Shown piece after piece: positions 45,709-54,964 of a stretch of DNA of 64,000 nucleotides (the first letter of the stretch is position 1; each line of letters begins with the position of its first letter). Under the pieces are notes generated by a model, which worked only from the letters and a program-made list of their open reading frames with translations, made no database searches and was not told the DNA's origin. The translations under genes were made by a program, and so were the position numbers. This stretch comes from Emcibacter sp. SYSU 3D8 (GTDB lineage: Bacteria > Pseudomonadota > Alphaproteobacteria > SMXS01): assembly GCF_039655875.1 (NCBI RefSeq), contig NZ_JBBYXK010000001.1:992001-1056000 (forward strand). Direction: 5' to 3'.

Positions 45709-45879
45709 ATGCTATACTGGACATTGGTGTTTCTGGTCTTGGCGCTCGTTGCCGGTGTTTTCGGCTTCGGCGGCATTGCCAGCGCGGCCGCCGGTATCGC
45801 CAAGATCCTGTTCGTAGTGTTCCTGGTGCTGTTCCTGGCCGGTCTTCTCTTCAACGCATTCGGGCGTCGCGGCCCATGA
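45709..45879 (+). CDS. DUF1328 family small membrane protein (YtjA-like)
   Basis: A 56-residue membrane protein with two helices: [17 protein letters not shown] and [13 protein letters not shown], joined by G-F-G-G-I-A-S. It matches DUF1328, a small stress-associated membrane protein family. The ATG at 45709 has GGAGG seven bases upstream. It is the first of three genes in a row encoding membrane-stress type proteins. Confidence 0.88.
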   Translation: MLYWTLVFLVLALVAGVFGFGGIASAAAGIAKILFVVFLVLFLAGLLFNAFGRRGP

Positions 45880-45925
45880 ATGGCCGCCCTGCGACCGGAG
45901 TAACGACAACCGAAAGGACTACGCG

Positions 45926-46237
45926 ATGGCGGATGCAACGACGGACGATGTAGACACCCTGAAGAAGGATCTGCGCAAGTTGCAGAAGGATTGGGACTCG
46001 CTGGTCGTATCGACTCAGCAACTCCTGCGAGAAGGAACGAGGACGGGAATGACCGAAGCAAAGGCAGAAATCGAAGCACTCCGCGAACGGCTGGAAGACC
46101 TCGGGGTCATCCTGAGCGACCGCAGCCAGCAGGCTGTTGATTCGGTCAGGCTGAACGTGCAGAAGCAGCCCCTTACCAGCCTTGGCGTCGCGTTCAGCGT
46201 TGGCGCGATCCTCGCACTGTTGCTCGGCCGCCGCTGA
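45926..46237 (+). CDS. DUF883 family protein (YqjD/ElaB-like)
   Basis: A 103-residue protein with a long charged helix (K-K-D-L-R-K-L-Q-K-D-W, then A-L-R-E-R-L-E-D-L) and a single C-terminal hydrophobic segment (L-G-V-A-F-S-V-G-A-I-L-A-L-L-L-G). This is the YqjD/ElaB pattern of C-tail-anchored proteins that may bind ribosomes in stationary phase. It precedes the next gene with a TGATG overlap and likely shares its transcript. Confidence 0.85.
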   Translation: MADATTDDVDTLKKDLRKLQKDWDSLVVSTQQLLREGTRTGMTEAKAEIEALRERLEDLGVILSDRSQQAVDSVRLNVQKQPLTSLGVAFSVGAILALLLGRR

Positions 46238-46680
46238 TGGGCATGCTCGCCAAGGCCGTTACGCTATTCCTGACGGTCTCGGCGGCAGCGCGTCCGACGA
46301 CAGCGGTTCCCTGGGGCAGGATTCCCGCCGGTCTGTTTCTAACCGGCGCCTGTTTCGCCATTTTCACGACCGCCGCGGGCTTTCTGCTCGCGGCGATCTA
46401 CTTGGCGCTCGCCCCGATCTGGGGAGCAGGATGGGCCGCCTTCGCCGTCGGCGCGGGCCTGCTGCCGATCGGCGGCATCTTCGCCTTCGCTCTCTACAAT
46501 CTGGTGACACGGCCGATCAGCCAGCCCGGCAACGACCTGTCCTTGCTGACCGACGAGGCGATCCGCGGCGTGGAGGCGGCTGAAGACTGGGTGGCGAATC
46601 GGCCGATAACGGCGCTTGGCGGCGCGCTGCTGGTTGGAGCGGTCGCTTCGCTGATCTTTTTCAATCGGCCGCGTCGCTAG
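46237..46680 (+). CDS. Holin-superfamily-III-like membrane protein
   Basis: A 147-residue membrane protein with two strongly hydrophobic central helices (about residues 31-55 and 62-86) and a C-terminal helix before an R-R tail. It resembles YqjE-type proteins, which usually follow a DUF883 gene and belong to the holin-superfamily III group, but similarity here is by gene order more than by sequence. It starts in the stop of the DUF883 gene. Function unknown; stress-membrane role inferred. Confidence 0.65.
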   Translation: MGMLAKAVTLFLTVSAAARPTTAVPWGRIPAGLFLTGACFAIFTTAAGFLLAAIYLALAPIWGAGWAAFAVGAGLLPIGGIFAFALYNLVTRPISQPGNDLSLLTDEAIRGVEAAEDWVANRPITALGGALLVGAVASLIFFNRPRR

Positions 46681-46735
46681 AAGTCTCCAGCCTGCGGCCC
46701 TCACGCCGCACCATGGCGGGGAAGATCAAAGCGCG

Positions 46736-48247
46736 CTATTTGCGTTTCAGCGATCCCATCAGGCCGCGCAGCAATGCCCGGCCGATTTCCCTGCCCACCG
46801 AAGACGCAATCGACTTGGCGAATGTCTCGCCCACGCCCTGGCGCTGTCGGGTCGAGGGCGTGCGCCGTGCAGACCGCTGACGCGGCTCGGCGCTGCGTGG
46901 CGGGGGCGTGTCGCCGCGGCCGGCGCCGCCCCAAGGGCCCCGCTGCGTGTCCTCGCGCGGCTCGACCCGCCGGGTCAGGCGCTCATAGGCAGATTCGCGG
47001 TCCTGGGTCGTGTCGTAGCGGCCGGACATGACGCTGGCGGTCATTACCTGCCGGCGCTCCTGCGGACTGGCCGGCCCCAGCCGCGATTGCGGCGGCCGGA
47101 TCAGCGCCCTGTCGACCATGGTCGGCACGCCGCGCTCGTCCAGTGTCGAGACCAGCGCCTCGCCCACGGCCAGTTCGGTGATTACCTGGCTGGTATCGAA
47201 TGCCGGATTCTGCCGGAAGGTCTGCGCGGCGGTCCGCACCGCGGCCTGGTCGCGCGGCGTGAAGGCGCGCAGGGCGTGCTGGATACGGTTGCCGAGCTGG
47301 CCCAGTACGTCGTCGGGGATGTCGTCCGGGCTCTGGGTGATGAAATAGACGCCGACGCCTTTCGACCGTACCAGCCGCACCACCTGGGTCACCTTGTCGA
47401 TCAGTGCCCTGGGCGTGTCCTTGAACAGAAGATGCGCCTCATCGAAGAAAAACACCAGGACCGGCTTGTCCGGATCGCCCACCTCGGGCAGCTCCTCGAA
47501 CAGCTCGGACAGCAGCCAGAGCAGGAAGATGGCGTAGGTCTTGGGCGACTGGATCAGCCGGTCCGCGGCCAGGATATTGATGGCGCCGCGTCCGTCCGAC
47601 GCACGCACGATGAAATCCCGGAGTTCCAGCGCGGGCTCGCCGAAGAAGCCGTCGGCGCCCTCATTCTCCAGGGTCAGCAGGGCGCGCTGGATGGCGCCGA
47701 TGGACGCCTTGGAGACATTGCCGTACTGGCTGGTGAGCTCGGATGCGTTCTCGCCGACATGGTTCAGCATGGCGCGCAGGTCCTTCATGTCGAGCAGCAG
47801 CAGTCCCTGCTCGTCGGCGACACGGAACGCGATATTGAGCACGCCTTCCTGCACGTCGTTGAGATCCAGCATCTGGCTCAACAGCAGCGGCCCCATCTCC
47901 GTCACCGTCGTGCGCACCGGATGCCCCTGCTCGCCGAACAGGTCCCAGAACACCACCGGGAACGCCTCGAAACCATAATCGTCCAGGCCGATTTTCGCCG
48001 CCCGCTTGAGCAGGAAATCCTTCGGATCGCCCTGCTGGCAGATCCCCGACAGGTCGCCCTTGGCGTCGGCCATGAACACCGGCACGCCGGCGCGGGAAAA
48101 GCCCTCGGCCAGGATCTGCAGCGACACCGTCTTGCCCGTGCCCGTCGCCCCGGCGATCAGGCCGTGCCGGTTGGCCCGTTTCAGGCTGAGATATTGGGGC
48201 GCTGCCCCGGTACCGAGATAGATGCTGTCCGGCCTCAGGAGTGTCAT
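46736..48247 (-). CDS. HerA-like helicase/ATPase (DUF853, YjgR type)
   Basis: A 503-residue ATPase of the HerA/FtsK superfamily. Walker A is G-A-T-G-T-G-K-T near residue 33, Walker B is [10 protein letters not shown] near residue 260, and an A-G-P-like DUF853 core fills the rest, with I-T-Q-S-P-D-D-I. The ATG at 48247 has AAGGAGC 9 bases upstream and avoids overlap with mtgA, so I prefer it over 48274. The C-terminal tail is glycine-, arginine- and proline-rich. Family members (E. coli YjgR) are not characterised in detail. Confidence 0.87.
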   Translation of the reverse strand: MTLLRPDSIYLGTGAAPQYLSLKRANRHGLIAGATGTGKTVSLQILAEGFSRAGVPVFMADAKGDLSGICQQGDPKDFLLKRAAKIGLDDYGFEAFPVVFWDLFGEQGHPVRTTVTEMGPLLLSQMLDLNDVQEGVLNIAFRVADEQGLLLLDMKDLRAMLNHVGENASELTSQYGNVSKASIGAIQRALLTLENEGADGFFGEPALELRDFIVRASDGRGAINILAADRLIQSPKTYAIFLLWLLSELFEELPEVGDPDKPVLVFFFDEAHLLFKDTPRALIDKVTQVVRLVRSKGVGVYFITQSPDDIPDDVLGQLGNRIQHALRAFTPRDQAAVRTAAQTFRQNPAFDTSQVITELAVGEALVSTLDERGVPTMVDRALIRPPQSRLGPASPQERRQVMTASVMSGRYDTTQDRESAYERLTRRVEPREDTQRGPWGGAGRGDTPPPRSAEPRQRSARRTPSTRQRQGVGETFAKSIASSVGREIGRALLRGLMGSLKRK

Positions 48248-48251
48248 GGCT

Positions 48252-48956
48252 TCAATGCTCCTTGCAGACGCCATTTTTGGTGTAGGGCACCGCGTACATG
48301 CGGCCCTGGATGACCCCGGCGCGCGACGACAGATAGGGGCCGGGCTTGCCCGGGTTATAGCGCAACGGGCTGGGCAGGGTCACCGCCAGCAGCGCCGCCT
48401 GGCGCGGGCTCAGCTTTGCCGCCGGGACGCCGAAATGGTGCCGGGCTGCCGCCTCGGCGCCGTAGACGCCCTTGCCCCACTCGGCGATGTTCAGATACAG
48501 CTCGAGGATGCGCTGCTTCGGCACCAGCAGCTCCAGCCAGACCGTCAGATACGCCTCGATGCCCTTGCGGATGAACGACCGGTTCGGCCAGAGGAACAGG
48601 TTCTTCGACGTCTGCATGGAAATGGTGCTGGCGCCCCGTGAGCGCCGCCCCTGCTGGAGCTTGTCGATGTTTTCCTCGAGCGCTTCCCAGTCGAAGCCGT
48701 CATGGGTGCAGAACTTGGCGTCCTCGGACGCCATCACGGCGCGCTGGAGATCGGGCGAGATGCGGTCGAGCGAGGTCCAGTCCTTGTCGATGCCGTAGCC
48801 TTCGGTCAGCCGGATCAGCATCAGCGGCGTGAACGGCGGCGGCACGAAGCGGTAGGCCAGCAGGATCGCCGGCGGCGCCAGCAGCGCGAAGATCACCAGC
48901 ATCCCGAGCAGGCGCAGGATTCGGCGGCCGATGCCGCGTTTGGCCCTTTTCGCTAT
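48252..48956 (-). CDS. mtgA: Monofunctional peptidoglycan glycosyltransferase, apparent ATA start
   Basis: Polymerises lipid II into glycan chains. The GT51 motif [13 protein letters not shown] is near residue 78, followed by G-A-S-T-I-S-M-Q and R-K-G-I-E-A-Y. The first ATG, at 48902, has no ribosome-binding site and lies inside the signal anchor. Eighteen codons further up, ATA at 48956 is preceded by a perfect AGGAGG eight bases away and would give the expected basic N-terminus ([11 protein letters not shown]). So either ATA serves as a weak start, or the start codon has been mutated. If the true start is 48902 the anchor is unusually short. Confidence 0.85.
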   Translation of the reverse strand: MAKRAKRGIGRRILRLLGMLVIFALLAPPAILLAYRFVPPPFTPLMLIRLTEGYGIDKDWTSLDRISPDLQRAVMASEDAKFCTHDGFDWEALEENIDKLQQGRRSRGASTISMQTSKNLFLWPNRSFIRKGIEAYLTVWLELLVPKQRILELYLNIAEWGKGVYGAEAAARHHFGVPAAKLSPRQAALLAVTLPSPLRYNPGKPGPYLSSRAGVIQGRMYAVPYTKNGVCKEH

Positions 48957-49017
48957 GGCTGAATCCTCCTGACGGCGGGCGTTTCGCCGTCAGCATAAGG
49001 CCAATGGCGCAGCCTCA

Positions 49018-50199
49018 CTAGCGCGATGCGCCGAACATGGCGCGGATCGCGGCGACGACCGCTTCCGGCTCCTCGTAATGGCCGAAATGGCCGCCGGTCG
49101 GATGTGCCGTGACCTGCCGGAGGTTGTAGACCTTCGCCCGCTCGCTGCCCTTGAAGGCGGCCACCGGATCCGTCACTGCCGGATCCTTCTCGCCGCCGAG
49201 GAAGGTGACGGCGGTGGGCGCCTCGACGGCCGGCATCCGGTCGTGCGACGGCGTCCACGGATTGTGCGCCGCCTCGGCATAGTAGCGGGCCGAGGTGTGG
49301 AAACTGCCGGTCAGCCAGTAGAGCATGGTGGTGGTGATCAGATGCTCTTTCGGGAACCGCGATTCCACGTCGCCATGGGTGTCGCCCCACGCGCGCCGGC
49401 GCTCGACCAGCCAGGACAGCAGCCCGGCCGGCGAATCGTTGAGGCCATTGGCCAGTGTCATGGGATCGAGCACCTGGACCGCCACATGGCTGGCGATGCG
49501 CCGCTGGCGGGCATGGACCGCCTCGCGCAGCTCGCCGGTGACCGACGGCGGCACCAGCGCGCCGCCGGTGATGTCCCAGGGCCGCTCGTGGTTGAACAGG
49601 GTCAGCGGGATGGCATGCATCAGGTGGATGCCGTGGAGGCTGGCGGCGTATTTGTGGCCGAGCTGGCTGGTGACCAGTGCGCCCCAGTCGCCGCCGCTCG
49701 CAGCATACTTCTTGTAGCCGAGACCCTCGGTCATCAGCTTGTGCCACAGGTCGGCGGTGCGCCACCAGTTGATGCCGGGCACCCTGAGCGGCGTCGAGAA
49801 GCCGAAGCCGGGAAGCGACGGCACGATGACGTCGAATGCCGGCTTGCCCTCGGCCAGCGGCTTGATGACGTGCCGCATGTCCCAGAAGCACCATGGCCAG
49901 CCGTGACTGACGATGATCGGGATCGCGTGCTTCCTGCGGCTCTTGTAGTGGATGAAGTGGACCGGGACGCCGTCGATCTCGGTCCGGAAGTGGGAGAATT
50001 TATTCATCTCCCGCTCGGCGGCGCGCCAGTCGTAGCCGTCGATCCAGTACTCGACCAGCGTCTTCAGATACGCGGTCGGCGTGCCGTATTTCCAGTCATC
50101 GTTGGCGAAGTCGTCCGGGAAACGCGTGGCCTTCAGGCGGCGCTTCACGTCGTCGATGGCCTCGTCGGGCATGGCGACGGCGAAGGATTCGATATGCAT
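49018..50199 (-). CDS. Epoxide hydrolase (microsomal EH-like)
   Basis: Adds water to epoxides, giving diols. The 393-residue protein has an N-terminal EHN domain (about residues 1-110, with A-E-R-E-M-N-K-F-S-H-F) and an alpha/beta-hydrolase core with the H-G-W-P oxyanion motif and the nucleophile aspartate in S-G-G-D-W-G-A, plus the histidine in T-G-G-H-F-G-H. I use ATG 50199, with AAGG 9 bases upstream; the longer frame to 50463 is not conserved. No neighbour suggests a dedicated substrate. Confidence 0.9.
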   Translation of the reverse strand: MHIESFAVAMPDEAIDDVKRRLKATRFPDDFANDDWKYGTPTAYLKTLVEYWIDGYDWRAAEREMNKFSHFRTEIDGVPVHFIHYKSRRKHAIPIIVSHGWPWCFWDMRHVIKPLAEGKPAFDVIVPSLPGFGFSTPLRVPGINWWRTADLWHKLMTEGLGYKKYAASGGDWGALVTSQLGHKYAASLHGIHLMHAIPLTLFNHERPWDITGGALVPPSVTGELREAVHARQRRIASHVAVQVLDPMTLANGLNDSPAGLLSWLVERRRAWGDTHGDVESRFPKEHLITTTMLYWLTGSFHTSARYYAEAAHNPWTPSHDRMPAVEAPTAVTFLGGEKDPAVTDPVAAFKGSERAKVYNLRQVTAHPTGGHFGHYEEPEAVVAAIRAMFGASR

Positions 50200-50227
50200 G
50201 GGCGACCTTTCCGTCGGTACGCGGAAA

Positions 50228-50331
50228 GGCCCCCTCACCCTACCCTCTTCCCGGCGAGGAGAGGGGGCCATCTGATCGGTTAGTCCCTTCCCCGCCCGGC
50301 GAGACGATGGCGCGTGGTGCCGGATGAAGGG
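50228..50331. repeat. Intergenic palindromic element with two stem-loops
   Basis: GGCCCCCTC at 50228-50236 pairs with GAGGGGGCC at 50261-50269, and downstream CCCTTC at 50285-50290 pairs with GAAGGG at 50326-50331. The CCTCACCC-TACCCTCTTC core is a familiar dispersed intergenic repeat in alphaproteobacteria. It lies between the epoxide hydrolase start and the glutathione peroxidase stop. Confidence 0.55.
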
Positions 50332-50342
50332 TGCTGTCGGCC

Positions 50343-50888
50343 CTAGGCCGACAGTTCCCTCTCGATCGCGCCGGTGATCGCCGGATCGTCCGGCGCGATG
50401 TCCGGCGCGAAGCGGCCGACCACCTTGCCGTCGCGGCTGACGAGGAACTTCTCGAAGTTCCACATGACGTCGGTCTCGTTCTTCGAGGCAAGGCCGCGCT
50501 CGTCGAGGATTTTCTTGAGTTGGCTGTCGGGCTTGTTTGTGCGGCCGGGATGCTCGGCGATCAGCTCCTTGTAGAGCGGGTGACGGTCGGCGCCCTGGAC
50601 GCTGATCTTCGAGAACATGGGGAAATCCACGTCGAACGTGGTCGAGCAGAAATCCTGGATTTCGGCGTCGGAGCCCGGCTCCTGGCCGGCGAAATTGTTG
50701 GCCGGGAAACCCAGCACCTTGAAGCCCTTGTCACGGTAGGATTGAAAGGTCTTCTCCAGCGCCTCGTATTGCGGCGTCAGGCCGCATTTCGACGCCACAT
50801 TGACAACCAGCAGCACGTCACCCTTGTAGTCCTTCAGCGAGGCTTCCTTGCCGTCGATCCGGCGAACCGGAATGTCGTAGATGCTCAT
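50343..50888 (-). CDS. Glutathione peroxidase family protein
   Basis: Reduces peroxides with thiols in the cytoplasm. The catalytic cysteine is in N-V-A-S-K-C-G-L-T near residue 35, the second cysteine motif region in G-F-P-A-N-N-F-A-G-Q-E-P, and W-N-F in M-W-N-F-E-K-F completes the catalytic tetrad. It is a cysteine, not selenocysteine, enzyme. At 181 residues it carries a C-terminal extension beyond the usual 160, ending in R-E-L-S-A. The physiological reductant, possibly thioredoxin, is not visible. Confidence 0.93.
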   Translation of the reverse strand: MSIYDIPVRRIDGKEASLKDYKGDVLLVVNVASKCGLTPQYEALEKTFQSYRDKGFKVLGFPANNFAGQEPGSDAEIQDFCSTTFDVDFPMFSKISVQGADRHPLYKELIAEHPGRTNKPDSQLKKILDERGLASKNETDVMWNFEKFLVSRDGKVVGRFAPDIAPDDPAITGAIERELSA

Positions 50889-51047
50889 GTCGCTCCCCTA
50901 TCCTGATGGAGCCGCAAGCTTAGGGGAACGGGCGTGCCGCTGGCAACTCATGCCATCGCCTGCGGGTCAATATGCCGACCGGATACTCCCTCCGCACAGA
51001 CCGGCGGAACCCGGACCGGGGCAAGGCGTTGAACCGCAAGGTGCGCA

Positions 51048-51530
51048 ATGCTGATCTATTGGTGGAGATTCCTGAGCCTGCTGCTGACCAGCCTGAGTCT
51101 GGGCATGTCCTTCGCCCACGTGCTCGAAATGCCGGTCCGGCTCCGTTGGCCAGCCACTTTCTGGGCTGATGTCACCACCTTCCACGGTCTCTACGACATG
51201 TTCGGCCGCATCGGCGCCGTCATCGATGTCAGCGCCATTGGGGCCTGCGCGATCCTTGCCGTGCTGGTCCGCGCCCGCCGTCCCGCTTTCGCGTTCTCCC
51301 TCACCGCCGCCATCATGCTGGCCATCGGCCTCGGGCTGTGGTTCGCGCAGGTATCGCCGATGAACGCGGTCATGGCGGACTGGAGCACGTATGTGGGCGC
51401 CGTCGCCGTCGATCCGGTTCGCCAGCAATGGGAGTTCGGCCACACCACTGTCGCCATAGCCAAGCTGCTGGCGGCGGCCGCGCTGTTCCTGTCGGTCCTT
51501 GCCGACACGCGCCAAGCGCCACGCGCATAG
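51048..51530 (+). CDS. Four-helix membrane protein (DUF1772-like)
   Basis: A 160-residue protein with four hydrophobic segments (about residues 4-24, 55-75, 82-105 and 128-150). The pattern R-F-L-S-L-L-L-T-S-L-S-L-G-M near the N-terminus and H-V-L-E-M-P are like DUF1772/anthrone oxygenase-type membrane proteins, but similarity is partial. The start is ATG 51048. It precedes the ABC-F gene by 57 bases on the same strand; a link is not evident. Confidence 0.65.
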   Translation: MLIYWWRFLSLLLTSLSLGMSFAHVLEMPVRLRWPATFWADVTTFHGLYDMFGRIGAVIDVSAIGACAILAVLVRARRPAFAFSLTAAIMLAIGLGLWFAQVSPMNAVMADWSTYVGAVAVDPVRQQWEFGHTTVAIAKLLAAAALFLSVLADTRQAPRA

Positions 51531-51587
51531 GTCTTATGGAGACCCGGCCGTTGACATCTGCGGCCCGAACCGCCACTTGTTCGCGCC

Positions 51588-53468
51588 ATGCTGGCGATCC
51601 GGAACATAACCTTCACCATGGTGGGCAACCGCCTGTTCGACAATGCCTCGGCGGTGATCCCGACGGGGCACAAGGTCGGCATGGTCGGCCGCAACGGCAC
51701 GGGCAAGACCACCTTGTTCCGGCTGATCCGCAGCGAGCTGTCGCTGGACGACGGCGAGATCGAGGTGCCGCGCAACTTCCGCATCGGCGGCGTCGCCCAG
51801 GAAGCACCGGCCACCGAGCACAGCCTACTCGAGACCGTGATGATGGCCGACGTGGAGCGCCACGAACTGCTGCAGGAAGCCGAGACCGCGACCGAGCCGA
51901 ACCGCATCGCCGAAATCCAGATCCGGCTGGCCGACATCGACGCCTATACGGCAGAGAGCCGCGCCGGACAGATCCTGTCGGGCCTGGGTTTCGACGCCGA
52001 GACGCAACAGCGGCCATGCCACGAATTCTCCGGCGGCTGGCGCATGCGCGTCGCGCTGGGTGCGGTGCTGTTCTCGCAGCCCGACCTGCTGCTGCTCGAC
52101 GAGCCGACCAATTATCTCGATCTCGAAGGCACGGTCTGGCTGGAAAGCTTCATCGCGAAATATCCGCACACGGCGCTGATCATCTCCCATGACCGGGAGT
52201 TGCTGAACCGGTCGGTGGACGGCATCCTGCACCTCACCGGCCAGAAGCTGACCTACTACACCGGCACCTACGACCAGTTCGACAGCGAACGCCGGATGAA
52301 GCTGGAACAGCAGCTGTCCATGAAGCGCAAGCAGGACGCCCAGCGTGCCCACATCCAGAGTTTCGTCGACCGCTTCAAGGCCAAGGCCTCGAAGGCGCGT
52401 CAGGCCCAGTCGCGGGTCAAGATGCTCGAGCGTATGAAGCCGATCCTGGCGGTGTCCGAAAACGCCGTCGCGCCGTTCCATTTCCCGGCGCCCGACGAGT
52501 TGGCGCCGCCGCTCGTGACGTTCGAGAACGCGGTCGTCGGCTATGACGGCCTGCCCGTGCTGAAGAATCTGAACCTGCGCCTCGACCAGGATGACCGCAT
52601 CGCCCTGCTGGGCGCCAACGGCGAAGGCAAATCCACCTTCGCCAAGCTGCTGGCCGGGCGGCTGCCGCTGATGGCCGGCAAGCTGACCAAGTCGTCCAAG
52701 CTGCGCATCGGCTTTTTCGCCCAGCACCAGCTCGACGAACTGGTCGAGGGCGAGAACTCGTTGCAGCACCTCATGCGCAAGCTGCCCAACGAAGGCCAGA
52801 GCCAGCTGCGCGGGCGGCTCGGCGCGGCGGGCATCGGGGCCGATATCGTGCTCAATCCGGTCGAGAAGCTGTCCGGCGGCCAGAAGGCCCGGCTGCTGAT
52901 GGCATTGGCCGCGCTCGACGCACCGCACATCATGATTCTCGATGAGCCCACCAACCATCTGGACATCGAAAGCCGCGAAGTGCTCGTTCACGCGCTCAAC
53001 GATTATCCGGGTGCGGTCATCCTGATCAGCCATGATCCGCATCTGGTCGAGACGGTCGCCGACCAGCTCTGGCTGGTCCAGGGTGGCAAGGTCGCGCCGT
53101 TCGACGGCGACATGGAGGACTACAAGCGCCTGCTGCTTTCTCAGCGCGGCCCCAAGAAAGAACCGGGCTCCGGCCGCAAGGGCAACGACAAGCCGTCCGC
53201 CGGGCCGGTGGTCTCGAAATCCCAGCGGCAGAACGCGACACCGTTGCGCAACAAGGTCCGCGACCACGAGGCACGCATCGCCAAGCTGGAAGCCGACCTG
53301 GCCAAGGCCGAGGTCAACCTGGCCGACCCCAAGATCTACGCCGCCGGCGACAAGGCCCGGATCGAGCGGCTCAGCCGCCTGGTCAATGACATCAAGGCCG
53401 AACTGGCCGCCGAGGAGACCGCGTGGATGGCCGCGCAGGAACAGCTCGACGCCGCGCTCAGCGCCTGA
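51588..53468 (+). CDS. ABC-F family ATPase (ribosome-associated, Uup/YheS-like)
   Basis: A 626-residue ABC-F protein with two ATPase domains and no membrane part. Walker A 1 is G-R-N-G-T-G-K-T-T, signature 1 is E-F-S-G-G-W-R-M-R, and the E-P-T-N-Y-L-D Walker B follows; the second domain has G-A-N-G-E-G-K-S-T, L-S-G-G-Q-K-A-R and D-E-P-T-N-H-L-D. Between them lies the charged interdomain linker (Q-R-A-H-I-Q-S-F-V-D-R-F-K), which reaches the ribosome in this family. The C-terminal coiled coil (about 530-626) favours the Uup/YheS type rather than a resistance protein. Confidence 0.92.
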   Translation: MLAIRNITFTMVGNRLFDNASAVIPTGHKVGMVGRNGTGKTTLFRLIRSELSLDDGEIEVPRNFRIGGVAQEAPATEHSLLETVMMADVERHELLQEAETATEPNRIAEIQIRLADIDAYTAESRAGQILSGLGFDAETQQRPCHEFSGGWRMRVALGAVLFSQPDLLLLDEPTNYLDLEGTVWLESFIAKYPHTALIISHDRELLNRSVDGILHLTGQKLTYYTGTYDQFDSERRMKLEQQLSMKRKQDAQRAHIQSFVDRFKAKASKARQAQSRVKMLERMKPILAVSENAVAPFHFPAPDELAPPLVTFENAVVGYDGLPVLKNLNLRLDQDDRIALLGANGEGKSTFAKLLAGRLPLMAGKLTKSSKLRIGFFAQHQLDELVEGENSLQHLMRKLPNEGQSQLRGRLGAAGIGADIVLNPVEKLSGGQKARLLMALAALDAPHIMILDEPTNHLDIESREVLVHALNDYPGAVILISHDPHLVETVADQLWLVQGGKVAPFDGDMEDYKRLLLSQRGPKKEPGSGRKGNDKPSAGPVVSKSQRQNATPLRNKVRDHEARIAKLEADLAKAEVNLADPKIYAAGDKARIERLSRLVNDIKAELAAEETAWMAAQEQLDAALSA

Positions 53469-53548
53469 CGCCTCCCCGCACCGGGACTCGCCGCCCCACT
53501 TCAGGTAAACTGGTGTCCTGGAATGGGCGCCGGGGGTTTGGAGGGGAC

Positions 53549-54373
53549 ATGCTTTCCATCGACATTATTCGCGCGCTGTATCCGCGCGCGCCAGCCGAGC
53601 ATCTGGCCGCCTTCGCCGCGCAAGCCGAGGATGTACTCGGCCGGTTCGGCATCACCGGCAACGACACGCGCCTGCACTACTTCCTCGCTCAGATCGGCCA
53701 CGAATCGGGCGGGCTTACGATCATGCAGGAGAATCTCAACTATCGCGCCAAGCGGCTGTGCGAGGTCTGGCCCAGCCGGTTCCCGACCCTCGCGTCAGCC
53801 GGCCAATGCGCCGGCAATCCGGAATTGCTTGCCAACACCGTCTATGGCGAGCGCATGGGCAATCGGGGCCGCGACTCAGGCGACGGCTGGCGCTATCGCG
53901 GCCGCGGCTACATCCAGATCACCGGCCGTGACGGCTACCAGCAGGTTGGACAGCGCGCCGGCCTCGATCTCGAGGCCGCGCCCGATAACGCCTTCGCGCC
54001 CGAGCACGCCTTGACCGTGGCCTGCGGCTTCTGGCGCTGGAAAGGCCTGAATGACATCTGCGACACCGGCAATTTCGGCAACGTGACCCGCCGGATCAAC
54101 GGCGGACTGAACGGCCAGGAGGACCGGGAAGCATGGCTGAACAAGGTCCGCCGCACGCTTGGCACACCCATTCCCGTCAGCGACCAGCCCGACGCACCGG
54201 ATGTGATCGACATCCAGCGTCGGCTCCGCGACCTGGGTTACCCGGAAGTCGGCGCCGCGGATGGCGACATCGGCCCCAATACACGCGCCGCCATCACCCG
54301 GTTCAGGATCGACCAGGGATTGCCGCCGGGCGTGGTCGACAAGGCGCTGCTCAAGGCGCTGGGGCTGGGCTGA
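53549..54373 (+). CDS. Glycoside hydrolase family 19-like lysozyme with PG-binding domain
   Basis: A 274-residue enzyme. The first 200 residues form a GH19-type domain with the catalytic glutamate in Q-I-G-H-E-S-G-G near residue 51 and G-R-G-Y-I-Q-I-T-G-R-D, and the C-terminal 60 residues are a peptidoglycan_binding_1 domain (D-I-Q-R-R-L-R-D-L-G-Y, I-G-P-N-T-R-A-A-I). Together they indicate a cell-wall lytic enzyme of the phage-endolysin type, although no other phage gene is near. The ATG at 53549 follows GGAGGGG 4 bases upstream. No signal peptide is evident, so release or activity may need a holin or lysis. Confidence 0.88.
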   Translation: MLSIDIIRALYPRAPAEHLAAFAAQAEDVLGRFGITGNDTRLHYFLAQIGHESGGLTIMQENLNYRAKRLCEVWPSRFPTLASAGQCAGNPELLANTVYGERMGNRGRDSGDGWRYRGRGYIQITGRDGYQQVGQRAGLDLEAAPDNAFAPEHALTVACGFWRWKGLNDICDTGNFGNVTRRINGGLNGQEDREAWLNKVRRTLGTPIPVSDQPDAPDVIDIQRRLRDLGYPEVGAADGDIGPNTRAAITRFRIDQGLPPGVVDKALLKALGLG

Positions 54374-54399
54374 CCGCCGGCGCCAGCCGGCACCGGCGC

Positions 54400-54855
54400 C
54401 TAGCGTCCGAAGATCATCCGCAGCACGCCTATCCGCCTCCGGCGCTTGGCCGGCGCCCGTTTCCTGGGCTCGGGCGGCGTGCCGAGCAATATCCAGAATT
54501 CGTGGTCGTCCTCGGGCAACTTGACCCTCGGCGCTCGGCGCTCGGCCCACAGCACATAACTGTGCAGCGAGCGGGACATCTTCACGTCCATGGTCGGCGT
54601 CCAGATGCCGGCCACCTCCCTCGCCCATTTCCACGCACCGGCCTCGGCATAGAGCCGCGGCTGCGACTGCCACGGCCCCAGTACGTGGCCAAGCTCGTGC
54701 AGCGCCACCGCATAGGTAATGGCGCTCTTCACCGGCCTGATGGCGATGATCCTGTGGGTCCTGGACGCCCGTCCGCCGCGCGAATGGGGCAGCACCCTGA
54801 TGTTTTCGTCCCGGCAGATGGCGGCAACGTGCTGCCGCATGTCCTCGGGAGTCAT
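54400..54855 (-). CDS. Putative zincin metalloprotein (HExxH)
   Basis: A 151-residue protein with the zinc-binding helix A-L-H-E-L-G-H-V-L-G near residue 56 and no signal peptide. A downstream glutamate (Y-A-E-A-G, about residue 70) could be the third ligand. The C-terminal 25 residues are strongly basic, with P-E-P-R-K-R-A-P-A-K-R-R-R-R. Such small HExxH proteins are common and mostly not characterised; protease activity is not shown. It is convergent with the GH19 gene. Confidence 0.65.
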   Translation of the reverse strand: MTPEDMRQHVAAICRDENIRVLPHSRGGRASRTHRIIAIRPVKSAITYAVALHELGHVLGPWQSQPRLYAEAGAWKWAREVAGIWTPTMDVKMSRSLHSYVLWAERRAPRVKLPEDDHEFWILLGTPPEPRKRAPAKRRRRIGVLRMIFGR

Positions 54856-54964
54856 GGCATAGCGCTCATGCTGGCGTTTCCCCGCGCCATGTCCGGCAGC
54901 CGGTTCCGAGACCTTGTGTCAAATCCGCCAGCCCATCGGCACGCCGTAGCGGCATGGACCGCGA

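Noticed and set aside
53549-54855. Prophage remnant around the GH19 lysozyme and HExxH gene
   Set aside because: No other phage gene, att site or composition change supports it.
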